From assembly GCA_019649035.1 (NCBI GenBank), contig BMAT01010068.1, positions 134,647 to 173,373 of the forward strand: a stretch of DNA of 38,727 nt, given 5' to 3'. Positions 29,988 through 38,727 of the stretch are shown here, piece by piece (position 1 is the stretch's first letter; every line of letters starts with the position of its first letter). A program made the translations under genes and the position numbers. The notes under the pieces were generated by a model. It ran no database searches and was not told the DNA's origin. It saw nothing but the letters and a program-made list of their open reading frames with translations. The stretch comes from Elysia marginata. Its lineage: Eukaryota > Mollusca > Gastropoda > Plakobranchidae.

Positions 29988-32226
29988 TAACATATCCTGC
30001 TCAAATAAACATCTGATCCTAATGTGTCCTTCATTTAATCAAAAGATTCAATTAGAATAATCTTTTAGTTCTAGTTCCATTAAAATGTTTTACGCTTCAG
30101 GTAAAGAAGCTATTTACTGATTGTTTATTTCCTTTGAACGCCCTTAGTCTTTGCCGGTGGGGTAAAAAAAATTGGAATATTTCCTTGCTGGGTGGGTGTC
30201 ATCTTTCAAGATCTTTTATGTTCTGACTGACATTCTTTCTTCATAATAATATAAACTTTCAAGAGATGGCAGATTCACACCAATTAACTTTTGTGTGTGA
30301 CAATTGAGTTCAGTCTTTTAATTTCCTTTTTTTGCTGTTCTATCAAACCAACAATAATCGATTGAGTTAAGATCCCCTCCACAATGGCTCTGTAAATATT
30401 AATGATTGTCCTTTATTGACCTTAAAGGACGTAAGTTTTCTTAAAAAGTACATACACTGTCTGGCCTTTTTGTATGTATTGTTGCTATTTAATTCCCAGC
30501 TTAAAGTGCCAGGCAGAATGGTGCCCAAGAATTTGGATGAATCAACTCATTCAACTGGTTCCCCTGCTATAACCAAAAGGGGTGGTGGCATCTTGCCCCT
30601 TCAAAAGTTAATTACCAGTGATTCAGTTTTTGACTTGTTTAGTTTTAAATTATTTTCTCTACATCATTGAACAGCTCATTCAATCTGTCTTAGAAAATTG
30701 TTTTCATTGATGTTATCAAGCAATCCCGTTACAGTGGTGTTGTCTGCAAATTTAATTAGAAGACATCCAGGGATTGTGCTTTACAGTCATAAGTAAAAAT
30801 TAAGTATGGTTTTAGAGATAACGGACAGCTTTGAGGTGTGCCTGTATTAAGAACAATTACAGACGATGAAATATTGCCAGTCCTGACAACTTTCGAATGG
30901 TTAAGTAAAAAGTCGAGTACCTAGTTACAGATGCTGATAGGGAATTGCAAATCTTGAACTAATGTAATGTATTATTTTCCAGGAGCGATAGTGTTGAAAG
31001 CAGAACTATAATCTATAAACAGAATATTGGCATATGATTTTTTCCTCTTTAAGTAAATCAGTATTTTCTTGAGTATTAATAATAATAGCATCGTCAATAG
31101 ACCTATTTATCCTGTAAGCAAATTGAAATAGATCAAAGTTTGGTGGTAAAACTAAAAGGGAGTTGAGGTAAGAAAGTACAATTTCTCAAAGCATTTCATT
31201 ATCTTTGATGTTGGAGCGACTAGTCTGTAGTCATTCAGTTCAGTGTTTCTGGGGAAGGTTTCTTCGGCACCGGTACGATTGTTGACTGTGTGATACACAA
31301 GGGTATGGTTGATGTAGCGAGAGACCAATTGAAAATAAAGGTGAAGATTGATGCCAGCTGGTTGCTGCAAGTCTTGAGCAGCCGGGGCTCAATGTTATCT
31401 GGTTCTGCAGCCTTGTCACAGCACGCCTTGTTTCCTGCTCTGTGATGAGAAAAGGTGGGTCATGATTTTCCCGTATAGAACTGGTTGAGCTTATCTGTGA
31501 GGCTTGAGTCTTCTCTGTCCGCCGACTGACGCTCTTTCTTGTCTTGAGTAATTAGGCTCATTTGAGCCCACAGCTTTTTTTAGTTTTTCGCACTAAAAGT
31601 GGCTTCAAGTTTTGTCTTGTTAGATTTTCTTGCTTGTTTTGATGCACTTTCTGAGTTTAAGTTTCGTTGTTTGATGGATCGTTGTTTTTATTTCTGTATG
31701 CTATGTCCTTTTCTTCAATTTTTTGTCTCACACTTTGCTGTTAGGGTATCTTTTTATTTGTTTCGTTGGTAAGCAAAGTTCTTCACAAAATTTTATGTGT
31801 GAACATACATGGACACTGTATGTAAACTAAACTTCATCTATTGTTGTGTCTACACTGAGAAACGTGTCTCAGTGTATTGTTTCTAAACAGTCTTGTAGTT
31901 TTTCGACGCCAGGTTGGGTCCATAGTGTAAAAGTTTGACTTTGAGTCTGTTAATATTTCGGCAAGAGTAAGACACAGGAGTGGTCCGAGTTGGCCAGACC
32001 TGAGCGCTCAATTAATCTGTAAGCTGACTTTATCTTGCAATAAGAATGATTTAATTCTAATGCGTTCTTGCCTCGAGTGGAACAAGTAAGGTTTTGGTAG
32101 TAATCTGGTAACACAGTTGGTAGGTTTGCTTGATTAAAATCACCACCAAGACAAAGTGTCTGCGTCCCTGTTTTCGTTATTTGTTATTATTCTGAGTATG
32201 TTTCAGGCTGACCTGCCATAGAACTA

Positions 32227-32478
32227 GGGGGCCTAGATAGCTCAATTAGTAGTGGCCTCGCTCCGTGGCCCAGAGGTCGTGGGTTCGAGCCTCAGCCGAG
32301 CACAGTCTGGGCCCCTACTGGTTGGGTTGGTGTCAGAATAATGTGACCGGCTGAGGCTAAGTCATGGTATCCCCGCTAGTCTCTGGGTGGCAGCCCGTAC
32401 ATTGTCATTGGGACCCAAGCCCTGAGAGCACCTTTGAAGTGGAATTGGGCTTGTAAAAATATCCTTCAATTCAATTCA
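32227..32478 (+). mobile_element. tRNA-derived SINE, family B, with perfect 12-bp target duplication
   Basis: Flanked by GCCATAGAACTA at 32215-32226 and again at 32479-32490. The head is strongly tRNA-like (TAGCTCAATTAGTAGTGG A box, GGGTTCGAGCC B box at about 32280-32290). The body ends in TCAATTCAATTCA. The exact duplication proves retroposition into the terminal repeat of the surrounding TIR element. Confidence 0.92.
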
Positions 32479-32630
32479 GCCATAGAACTACACGCTATAT
32501 GCTACACGATTCATACCCTGGGCTATATAACTTCACACTATCATGCTACAATCTTCATGTCTTGGGCCATTTTGCCAGCGACAAAAAGATTTTGTTTTAT
32601 TTCTCCGAAGATGAATTCTTCCGGCGAAGA

Positions 32631-32928
32631 TTTTGTTTGTTTGGTTTTTAACGTCCCAGTCAACTTCGAGGTTATTTCAGAGACAGCGCTTGGGACAATT
32701 GAAAGCGTGCTGCCACACTGGTGTAAGGAGCGCTTGCGTACACGACACCCAGTCACATTATCCTGACACCGGGCCGACCAGTCTTAACACTAAATCTATA
32801 ATTCCAGACACTTGGCAGATCAGCTGCTAATACCAATTTTAAAGTCCTTGGTTTGACTCGGCCGGGGATCGAACCACGCACCTACCAATCTCTCAGCGAG
32901 TGTCTTACCAAGGCCACAGAGCCGGTGT
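32631..32928 (-). mobile_element. tRNA-derived SINE, family A, copy 2
   Basis: Inverted copy of the SINE at 24421-24700, with GGATCGAACC (B box complement) at about 32866-32875 and the GGACGTTAAAAACC tail at 32640-32653. Flanked by TTCCGGCGAAGA (32619-32630) and TTCCGGGGAAGA (32929-32940), an 11/12 target-site duplication. Confidence 0.9.
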
Positions 32929-34244
32929 TTCCGGGGAAGAAGATATTCTGGTTTTGATTGTTTCAAAGAAGAAGAATACGAAAGAGTCAAAGTATATGGT
33001 GCCAAGAACATTTCCTTCTTAGAGAATGACGAGCAGAGTTCCAGCGTACATTCCGTCATCTTCTTGAGAATCCTGATGAAGAGCTCTTCTCTGGTCTCTG
33101 TTCTTGTAATGACTAATGAGGTACACGAAGATCCCAGAGAAGGGGCCCATTTCAATCAAATTTTCCTAGTTCTCGTCCATGTTCGCCGGATCTAGAACTA
33201 CACATGTAGTAAAAAATGAGCATGATCATTTCTTTCTACATGCGTGTAGCATGCAGCGAGTCACGTGTAGCGTGTAGTGAGTTGTATTGCCCCGCACAAG
33301 AGAGAAAATGCTTGTTCACTTTTCTCTACACGTTTAAATTGTGTAGCATGAAGCGTGTAGCATACAGCGTGAGTTCTATGGCCCGTCAGCCTAACGCTTC
33401 TTGGTTGTTAGCTTGTGGATGAATATATATACACAGCTGTTAAGGTGACAGAATAAAATTCTCAAGGTAAATAAAATGGAAGGCATTTGATAGTTAAATG
33501 CTCGATGCTTTTTGTATAACACTTGGAAATGATTTTTAACGTTTCTGCACCATTTGTCCGAAATAATAAAGCACACCCCTCCGTCTTTCTTTTCTGTTAC
33601 TATCTTGTCTCTGTCTTGGCGAAAGATAGAAAAGCCAGGGGGTTTGACAATTTCATCAGGTTGCGAGTCTAACCACGTCTCTGTAATGCAAAAGACATTG
33701 CAGTTTTTTAAAGTCGTTGTCGCTTTCTATTCTTGTAAAAAGTTCATCAGTTTTGTTGTGTAGACGGTTGGCACTTGTTAGGATCACTGTAGGCAGGGAT
33801 AGGCGATTACGCTGGTTTCTGTTGCTTGACTTTACAAGAAGTCCACTCTTACCTCTCTATGTTTTTGTCTTGTCGCGGCCATGTTGTGTTCGTTATTCAT
33901 GGTGACCTGACCAGAATGGTATGATCCGAAGTCTTGGAAAAGTGAATTTGGAATTCTCTGTGGTGTACCTAAGGAGTGACTTTGTCCTGAAATTATTGGC
34001 CTTAGTAGTAATAATTCCTCTCTAGAATATTTAATGAAAGTACATCCAACACAGGACACTGACACTAACCACAAGAAAATAAGAATGAAACCAACAACCC
34101 CCAGCAGTTTTTGTGGACTAACTGAAATAAAGTATATAAAATATGTATGTAGTTTTGGTAGTTGAAAAAATAGTAAAGTACATGTATGGCACCGATATTT
34201 GTATCTGTTTGTCTTTTGAATGTCATCATTTAATGCTTTTGTAT

Positions 34245-34308
34245 CATGGTATTCATGATAATAAAACTTGTTCAAGCATGGTATTCATGATAATAAAACT
34301 TGTTCAAG
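34245..34308. repeat. Two perfect 32-bp tandem copies
   Basis: The unit starts CATGGTATTCATGATAATAA and ends TTGTTCAAG; copies at 34245-34276 and 34277-34308 are identical. It lies where the 5' end of the antisense LINE is expected, so it may be part of a repeated LINE 5' UTR or a recent slippage event. Confidence 0.9.
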
Positions 34309-34361
34309 TATGAGTAATTGTGAGAATAAAAATGAGATGATGTTTTACTTTTGTTATATCA

Positions 34362-35635
34362 TATACTGACCGCCAAAAGAAACGCAACATCGAATCTTCA
34401 ATATATCTTACTGAAAACTGCAAAGGATTATATGAGACATGTGATACATCATTTTAAAGGCATTTATTGCTTTTTCAACTTAGAATAACGCCACGTTCAT
34501 CAGTGGCCTCTGAGGACAAGGAAATTAGATTAAAACCAAAGACCCTCGATAAAGTAGATTTTATGAAAACAGGATACCATTGGTAAAATTCCACAATACA
34601 AACTATACAGGAATTTTGACCATAATTTTACATACCTGTTCAGTAGATAAGTCTTTAAAATAACATTACAAATCAAGACAGGCTCCGGCTAATAATTTGT
34701 GTGCCGCCCTTGAGCTTCCAGTACAGCAGCACATCATCAAAGATGCTCCACCCCACCTGTCGTGTTCCTTAACGCAATCTGCTTGGTATCTTTCACCGCT
34801 TCTTCTCCATACACGTACACGGCCATTAGCATGGTCAATGCAGAATCGAGATTCGTTACTGAATATGACACTTCGCCATTAGATGCGATCTCAAGCGGCA
34901 TGTTCCTGGGCCCATAGCGTACGTTGGTGTCGGTGACGCTGGGTCAGGATGGGGCCGATGTATGGGCGACGAGCACGTATGCCAGAGCAAGATAAACGTC
35001 TTCTTACTGTGTTTGCACTTATACGTTGATTATTTCTTTCTCTTGTATGACGCGATGAAGCTGAAGCTGAAAGAAATCTGTTGTTCATATGATTTCTGAC
35101 AAGGTTTCTGTCTTGTCTCTGCGTAGTGCACCTAGGCCTCCCAGAACGGGGCCGATCACTCACCGTATTCGTCTCATGTAGACGTTGTCTGAGTCTAAAA
35201 ATCGTCGTCCTGTTTACATTCATACGGAGGGAAACTTCACTGATAGGAAGACCTGCTTGGAGCAGCCCTAAAGCACGATGACGATCAACTTCAGATGAGC
35301 GTGGCATTTTGTAAAAATAAAATCGTTTAATTCTAAAAATGGCGAATAATTATTGGGCACCTTGTAAGGTACCCTTGAGTGTAATTTTGAGAATCTCGAC
35401 TTTACGTGGTTTTTCTACACGCACGGATTTTCCATTTTTACAGGGTACCGGTATTCGAAAATCGCTCACCTTGACTGGCAAACGACGCACGGGACTCGGG
35501 AGTGTGCTTGAACTCACGTTCAGATGTGTTACTACTCACAACACACAAAAAATCATCTCACCAACCTTTCTTTAAAGCGCGCATGGGCGCGAAAACCAGG
35601 AATGTCATGTTGCGTTTCTTTTGGCGCTCAGTATA
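34362..35635 (-). mobile_element. Defective Tc1/mariner-like transposon
   Basis: TA duplications at 34362-34363 and 35634-35635 enclose a 1270-bp unit with terminal inverted repeats TACTGA(C/G)CGCCAAAAGAAACGC (28 of about 29 matching through CAACAT). It contains one remnant transposase gene on the minus strand. Internal deletion and stops make it non-autonomous. Confidence 0.93.
34700..35307 (-). pseudogene. Broken Tc1-type transposase
   Basis: The start ATG is at 35307. The first 138 codons are open and give the paired-like DNA-binding region: a first helix-turn-helix (about residues 8-45, AGLPISEVSLRMNVNRTT), the GRPR-type hook RPRSGRPRCTT (about 53-63) and a second helix-turn-helix region ending in GIRARRPYIGPILTQRHRH. 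TGA at 34891 and a following TAA interrupt the catalytic domain, which continues in the same frame as VIFSNESRF, where the first catalytic Asp of the usual SDESRF is Asn, and GRVRVWRRSGERY. The text then ends after a WGGASLMM segment; the second and third acidic residues are deleted. Confidence 0.9.
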
Positions 35636-35640
35636 TTTAG

Positions 35641-37090
35641 GCCATTATCAGGTCTACTTTCTCAAAAGAGCGTAAAGGAGTGGCAGAGTTGGGTATAAAC
35701 CTAAAATCTTAGTTTGTCTCTGTGTTACTCTTGAATAAACTGGGGTTTTTAAGGGTTTATGTGTACAGTAGAACATGTCTACAGCGGGAATTTTGGTCCT
35801 GAAAGAAAAACCCTGCTGTGGGCATGTTACCGCAATAGGAATTTAAAGGGAAGTTATTGAAAAAATGAAAAACAAAACTGCTTTGATGACTTTTCCACAA
35901 ACAGGCACGTAATTAGGCTCTCCTCACCCCTCCCCTCTCCTCTTCACCCACAACTATCGTTCACATTACAGTGTATTTTGCCGATGGTATAACTAAAATG
36001 TTAAAATGCTTAGAGCTAGCAGGTATCGTCACAGTGCCTTCTCTCATTGCACTGGATAGGCCAATAAGAGTAATACAATGCATAGTGAGAAGTGAACTAT
36101 ACAAACAAAGACATGCACTAACTTTGCACTGCAACTGCAAGCTAAGGCCCGCAATGAGCCTATGGTCCTATGTAGGCTTGCCCGTCGAGTTGACGGAAAA
36201 GGTTCTTAAACTTTTACTCTAGTAAAGCTGGCTTTATTTCTCCTGCTGTATATTCGGGCCTCTTCTTGTCCTGCTAAACCCATGCACGGATAATACAGTG
36301 ATGCAAGTTTTCCTTTTTTTACAGGAATTCCTTTTTTTCAGTTTTCTTTAGTTAAAAAAGGAGGAATATTTGAATAAAACTTATGACTTAAATTTTAAAG
36401 AAAACATCGAAAATTAAGATTCATAGAAAATTGAAAACTTATTTTGAGCTCTATAGCTGCGTAGGCCCAAGTACAGAGTTGTACCTATCTTTCTTTATTG
36501 ATCCATCAAAAGTTCTATACGGGCAGCTATAGAGTGTAAAAACTTCCTTCTTTTTAAGCATAAGCCGCTTGCATCCCTGGATAATAGATTCTATAGATTC
36601 TGTACAACTTATGTTAGTAGAAATTACCACATCTTGTGTGATACTGTGAACAGTCAGATGGTTTAAGCAAAAAACTAACAGTCCTTTGATGGTACATGTT
36701 TGGTGATAAGTTATATATATGCATCAAGTTAGGAAGTAGGCCTACATTATATATTCATTATATACAAGTATACTCTCTTCGCTGCCAATATCACGTGTGT
36801 GATAACATATATATATGTACTACAATGCATGTATTTTAAGAATTAAAATGAATATTTCTTGACCATTGCAAGTGGTGACTTTCACTCCTTTCAGTCAAAT
36901 GTAATTGTATGGCTGGTTTAGATTCACCCAGGGCAGTGGTTATGGATGAAATAATGTTCTATTTTGACCACTTTTAGGCAGGTTTTTTTGTCTTTGTAGT
37001 ATTATTCAATTGTTTTTATCCATGATGTATTAGATTATTACAATATAACACGATCAAGAATTAGAAAGGGGTTTAATTTCTGCATTTGAC
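35641..37090. other. Intergenic, nothing coding
   Basis: AT-rich intergenic DNA. A perfect 12-bp inverted repeat, CTCTATAGCTGC at 36449-36460 and 36533-36544, and an imperfect hairpin at about 35773-35827 are the only structures seen. No gene supported. Confidence 0.5.
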
Positions 37091-37097
37091 GTATCAC

Positions 37098-37740
37098 TAT
37101 ATATCACTCTCTCTCTCTCCATTATTCTGTTTTTCTGCCTCTGTCTCTTTCAGTTTCAGCATCTCTCAGTCTCTGTCTATCTGCTTCCCTTTGTGTTGCT
37201 GTTTATCCTCTATGTCTCCCCCATTTCATTCTGACTCTTCTTTAAAATCGAACCAAGTTTTCTCTTTTTGTTTGTGTGTGTATATTTCCTTCCTTCATTT
37301 ATCTATTTAAAATTACATGTTTTTATTTCTGCCCATCTCTTATTTTATCTTCGTCTATCCAACTATTTCCTTCTTTTTATTTATGTGCCTGTCCATCAAC
37401 CTACCAATCTATCATTCTTTTAAATTATCTGATTAAATCTCTATCTAGACGTTGGTTTTTACTATTTCATAATTTTTCAAAAAGTTGCTGTACAAAAAAA
37501 AGAACAAATCTAGTTGCACATAGGCCGACCGTTACCTAGACGTACACCCACATACACACATACATTTTTCTTTGGAAAATTTCGCACGTTTTCAAGAAAC
37601 AGTGCCTCCATTCGTGAATATCAAAGCCTGTACCCACCCACCCCTCTCTCTATCTATCAATATCTCTGTGCTTCTTCTTTTGCCGTCTTTTCTCCTCTCT
37701 GTCTGTCTCTACTCGCTGTTTGTCTTTCTCTGTTTAATCG
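37098..37740. repeat. Pyrimidine-rich low-complexity tract
   Basis: Long C/T-biased region with TCTCTC, TCTGTCTCT and CTATCTATC runs. Open frames here are Ser/Phe/Leu-rich artefacts of composition. Confidence 0.7.
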
Positions 37741-38155
37741 AACATAAACAACTTTAGAAAAAAGGTCCTGTTTGGACTTTATTTGGAGAACTAAAAATGT
37801 CAAGAAAATCGCCTAGTAAAAATCACTTGTTTTCGTCGAAAAGTGTAGGGACAGGAGGCAGTTAACGTTGATTTTATTCGCGAAATTGCTAACAGTAACA
37901 ATATTTCCACTTCATTGCATGAGAACATTCTGTGGCCGGCAGTGAAAGGTGAAGTAAAACCACACCTCTGTGAGTAAAACAAAGGAGTAAAACTGAAATG
38001 AAATGTCATCAAGTCATGGAAGATAACTCTGGATTATAAAGGGATTGTTTACTTTCACTTTTCTTTTCGGTTTTTAAACTGTTCTCTGTTCAGTTCTGCT
38101 GTAGATCTCTACTAGATCTAACCATCATCTAAGCCTAATCTAGACTGAGATAATC

Positions 38156-38367
38156 ATGGCAAAGGTCCTAAAAATTGAAACTAATTGGGAACCAGAAACA
38201 TTGATAGCTGATCGTTTGAAACTTCGGAGAAAAAGTGTTTCTAATGTTATTAATTTGTTGGATGAGGGTGCAACAATACCGTTTATCGCCAGGTATCGAA
38301 AAGAGCAAACAGATGACATGGGGCCTGAAATGCTGAGAGAGGTTGCGACCGGATTAGAGGAATTGAG
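38156..38367 (+). CDS. SRBD1: SRBD1/Tex-like protein, first coding exon (gene runs off the window)
   Basis: Seventy codons plus two bases from the ATG at 38156 (context ATAATCATGG) to GAG|GTAAAA. The sequence contains LDEGATIPFIARYRKEQTDD followed by LREVATGLEEL, the hallmark of the N-terminal helical domain of bacterial Tex and its animal counterpart SRBD1, which elsewhere continues with a YqgF-like domain, HhH repeats and an S1 RNA-binding domain. Those parts should lie downstream. This start places the Tex-type domain at the very N-terminus, as in bacterial Tex; I recall vertebrate SRBD1 as having a longer N-terminal extension. The alternative is an additional Tex-like paralogue. Orientation is the same as TDP1. 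Confidence 0.83.
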
Positions 38368-38727
38368 GTAAAATTACTAATCTAAGTCAGATGTAAGCAA
38401 ACCATTAATTGTCGAAACAACAAAATGGTGATGGTATTTTAGGCGAGTAAATATTTGCCTTCTATTTGGCATTAAGAATAAACGGAAATGTTGATCTGTT
38501 TACCAGACATTTACACTTGTACAGCACTTTTGGAGTGATAACACTAGATCTAGATTCTAGATCTAGCCTATGTTTTTAAAAAGTCTTATGGCAAAGATAA
38601 TTTATCTTAAATAAAAAACTACGAAAATTCTCTGATAGATGCTTCCATCATTGTGGCAAAGATCTTAAAATAAATAATTGTTTTAATGAATCTGACCTAT
38701 TACTACCCGGAAATAGTCACGTGACTA
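38368..38727 (+). other. Start of SRBD1-like intron 1
   Basis: Non-coding to the window end. Holds TCTAGATTCTAGATCTAG at 38549-38566, shared with TDP1 intron 1. The second coding exon was not found. Confidence 0.6.

Larger units (their letters stand above)
32206..33391. mobile_element. TIR DNA element inserted in the LINE, carrying two SINEs
   Basis: The left end, read across the SINE insertion, is GGCTGACCTGCCATAGAACT then ACACGCTATATGCTACACG. The right end, reverse-complemented, is GGCTGACGGGCCATAGAACT then CACGCTGTATGCTACACG. That is about 40 bp of terminal inverted repeat with few differences. The endonuclease reading frame of the LINE resumes on the other side. Flanks TCA and TAA might be a mutated 3-bp duplication. 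Several further TGTAGC/GCTACA motifs occur inside (33240-33370). No transposase is recognisable, so it is non-autonomous; superfamily not determined. Confidence 0.72.
30050..34320 (-). mobile_element. Near full-length dead LINE (Rex1/CR1-like, APE endonuclease plus reverse transcriptase), split by a nested element
   Basis: On the minus strand, from high to low coordinates: an N-terminal YSREELLLLRP segment (about 34030); LPTVILTSANRLHNKTDELF and TETWLDSQPDE (endonuclease, about 33800-33600); GGVCFIISDKWCRN (about 33560); then, after a 1.2-kb insertion (32206-33391), LCLGGDFNQANLP (about 32150) and NSDHSCVLL (catalytic SDH, about 31980). Next come AEPDNIEPRLLKTCSNQLA and LNDYRLVAPTSKIMKCFEKL (reverse transcriptase, about 31410-31190), IDYSSAFNTIAPG (about 31000), NTGTPQSCPLS (about 30840), KFADNTTVTGLL (about 30740; YADD is FADN) and a C-terminal DDTHPARKYSNFF (about 30190). 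Many stops and frameshifts; the polymerase Asp is lost. The 5' boundary is an estimate. Confidence 0.88.

Noticed and set aside
33832..34275. 147-codon minus-strand frame with a hydrophobic stretch as a membrane protein gene
   Set aside because: Its second half (YSREELLLLRP onward) is the N-terminal text of the decayed LINE, and the frame continues, shifted, into the endonuclease.
37086..37757. Several Ser/Leu/Phe-rich open frames
   Set aside because: They are produced by the pyrimidine-rich tract and have no conserved features.
1..38727. CRISPR array, bacterial operon, rRNA or viral genome
   Set aside because: No regularly spaced repeats, ribosomal RNA text or viral genes were seen; spliced genes show this is a eukaryotic genome.

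Overview
This is a window of an animal nuclear genome. It is AT-rich, its genes are split by GT-AG introns, and it is crowded with decayed retrotransposons, tRNA-derived SINEs and small DNA transposons. The conserved genes are metazoan. The repeat mix and the many CTAG/AGGCCT-rich patches fit a lophotrochozoan, perhaps a gastropod mollusc, but that placement is a low-confidence guess. A run of 301 N (21526-21826) marks an assembly gap.

Three protein genes can be supported. (1) B9D2, complete on the minus strand (coding exons 1482-1569, 866-991, 389-702; 175 aa), is a B9-domain protein of the ciliary transition zone. (2) TDP1, complete on the plus strand (16 coding exons, 4107-28038; 642 aa), is tyrosyl-DNA phosphodiesterase 1, which frees stalled topoisomerase I from DNA ends. 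Both HxK(x)nN catalytic motifs are intact. Its N-terminus is unlike human TDP1: a MIU-like, potentially ubiquitin-binding helix is built across the exon 1/2 junction, and a perfectly spaced PBZ (poly(ADP-ribose)-binding) zinc finger lies in exon 3. (3) The first coding exon (38156-38367) of an SRBD1/Tex-like gene is present; the rest lies outside the window. B9D2 and TDP1 are head to head with about 2.5 kb between start codons. TDP1 and SRBD1 share orientation, separated by about 10 kb that is largely transposon-derived.

Layout. 1-1569: B9D2. 1570-4106: shared upstream region with a small palindromic element and YY1-like sites. 4107-28038: TDP1. Its introns hold a decayed transposon-like coding remnant (about 5516-6345), an unexplained antisense open segment (6520-6756), a short reverse-transcriptase relic (about 9430-9620), a decayed tandem copy of exon 2 (9918-10096), two tRNA-type SINEs (about 17870-18640), an antisense LINE relic (about 18660-19440), a 295-bp piggyBac-type MITE (22036-22330), another SINE (about 24421-24700), and a LINE 3' fragment with a 50-bp inverted duplicate beside it (26273-27420). 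28039-30000: TDP1 3' region and a CT microsatellite. 30050-34320: a near full-length but dead antisense LINE. A TIR element (32206-33391) interrupts it, and that element itself carries two SINEs. 34362-35635: a defective Tc1-like transposon. 35640-38155: non-coding, pyrimidine-rich DNA before SRBD1.

The most interesting item is the predicted TDP1 protein, which joins a candidate ubiquitin reader, a PAR reader and a topoisomerase-adduct hydrolase in one chain. Human TDP1 reaches PARP1 and PAR through protein contacts instead.
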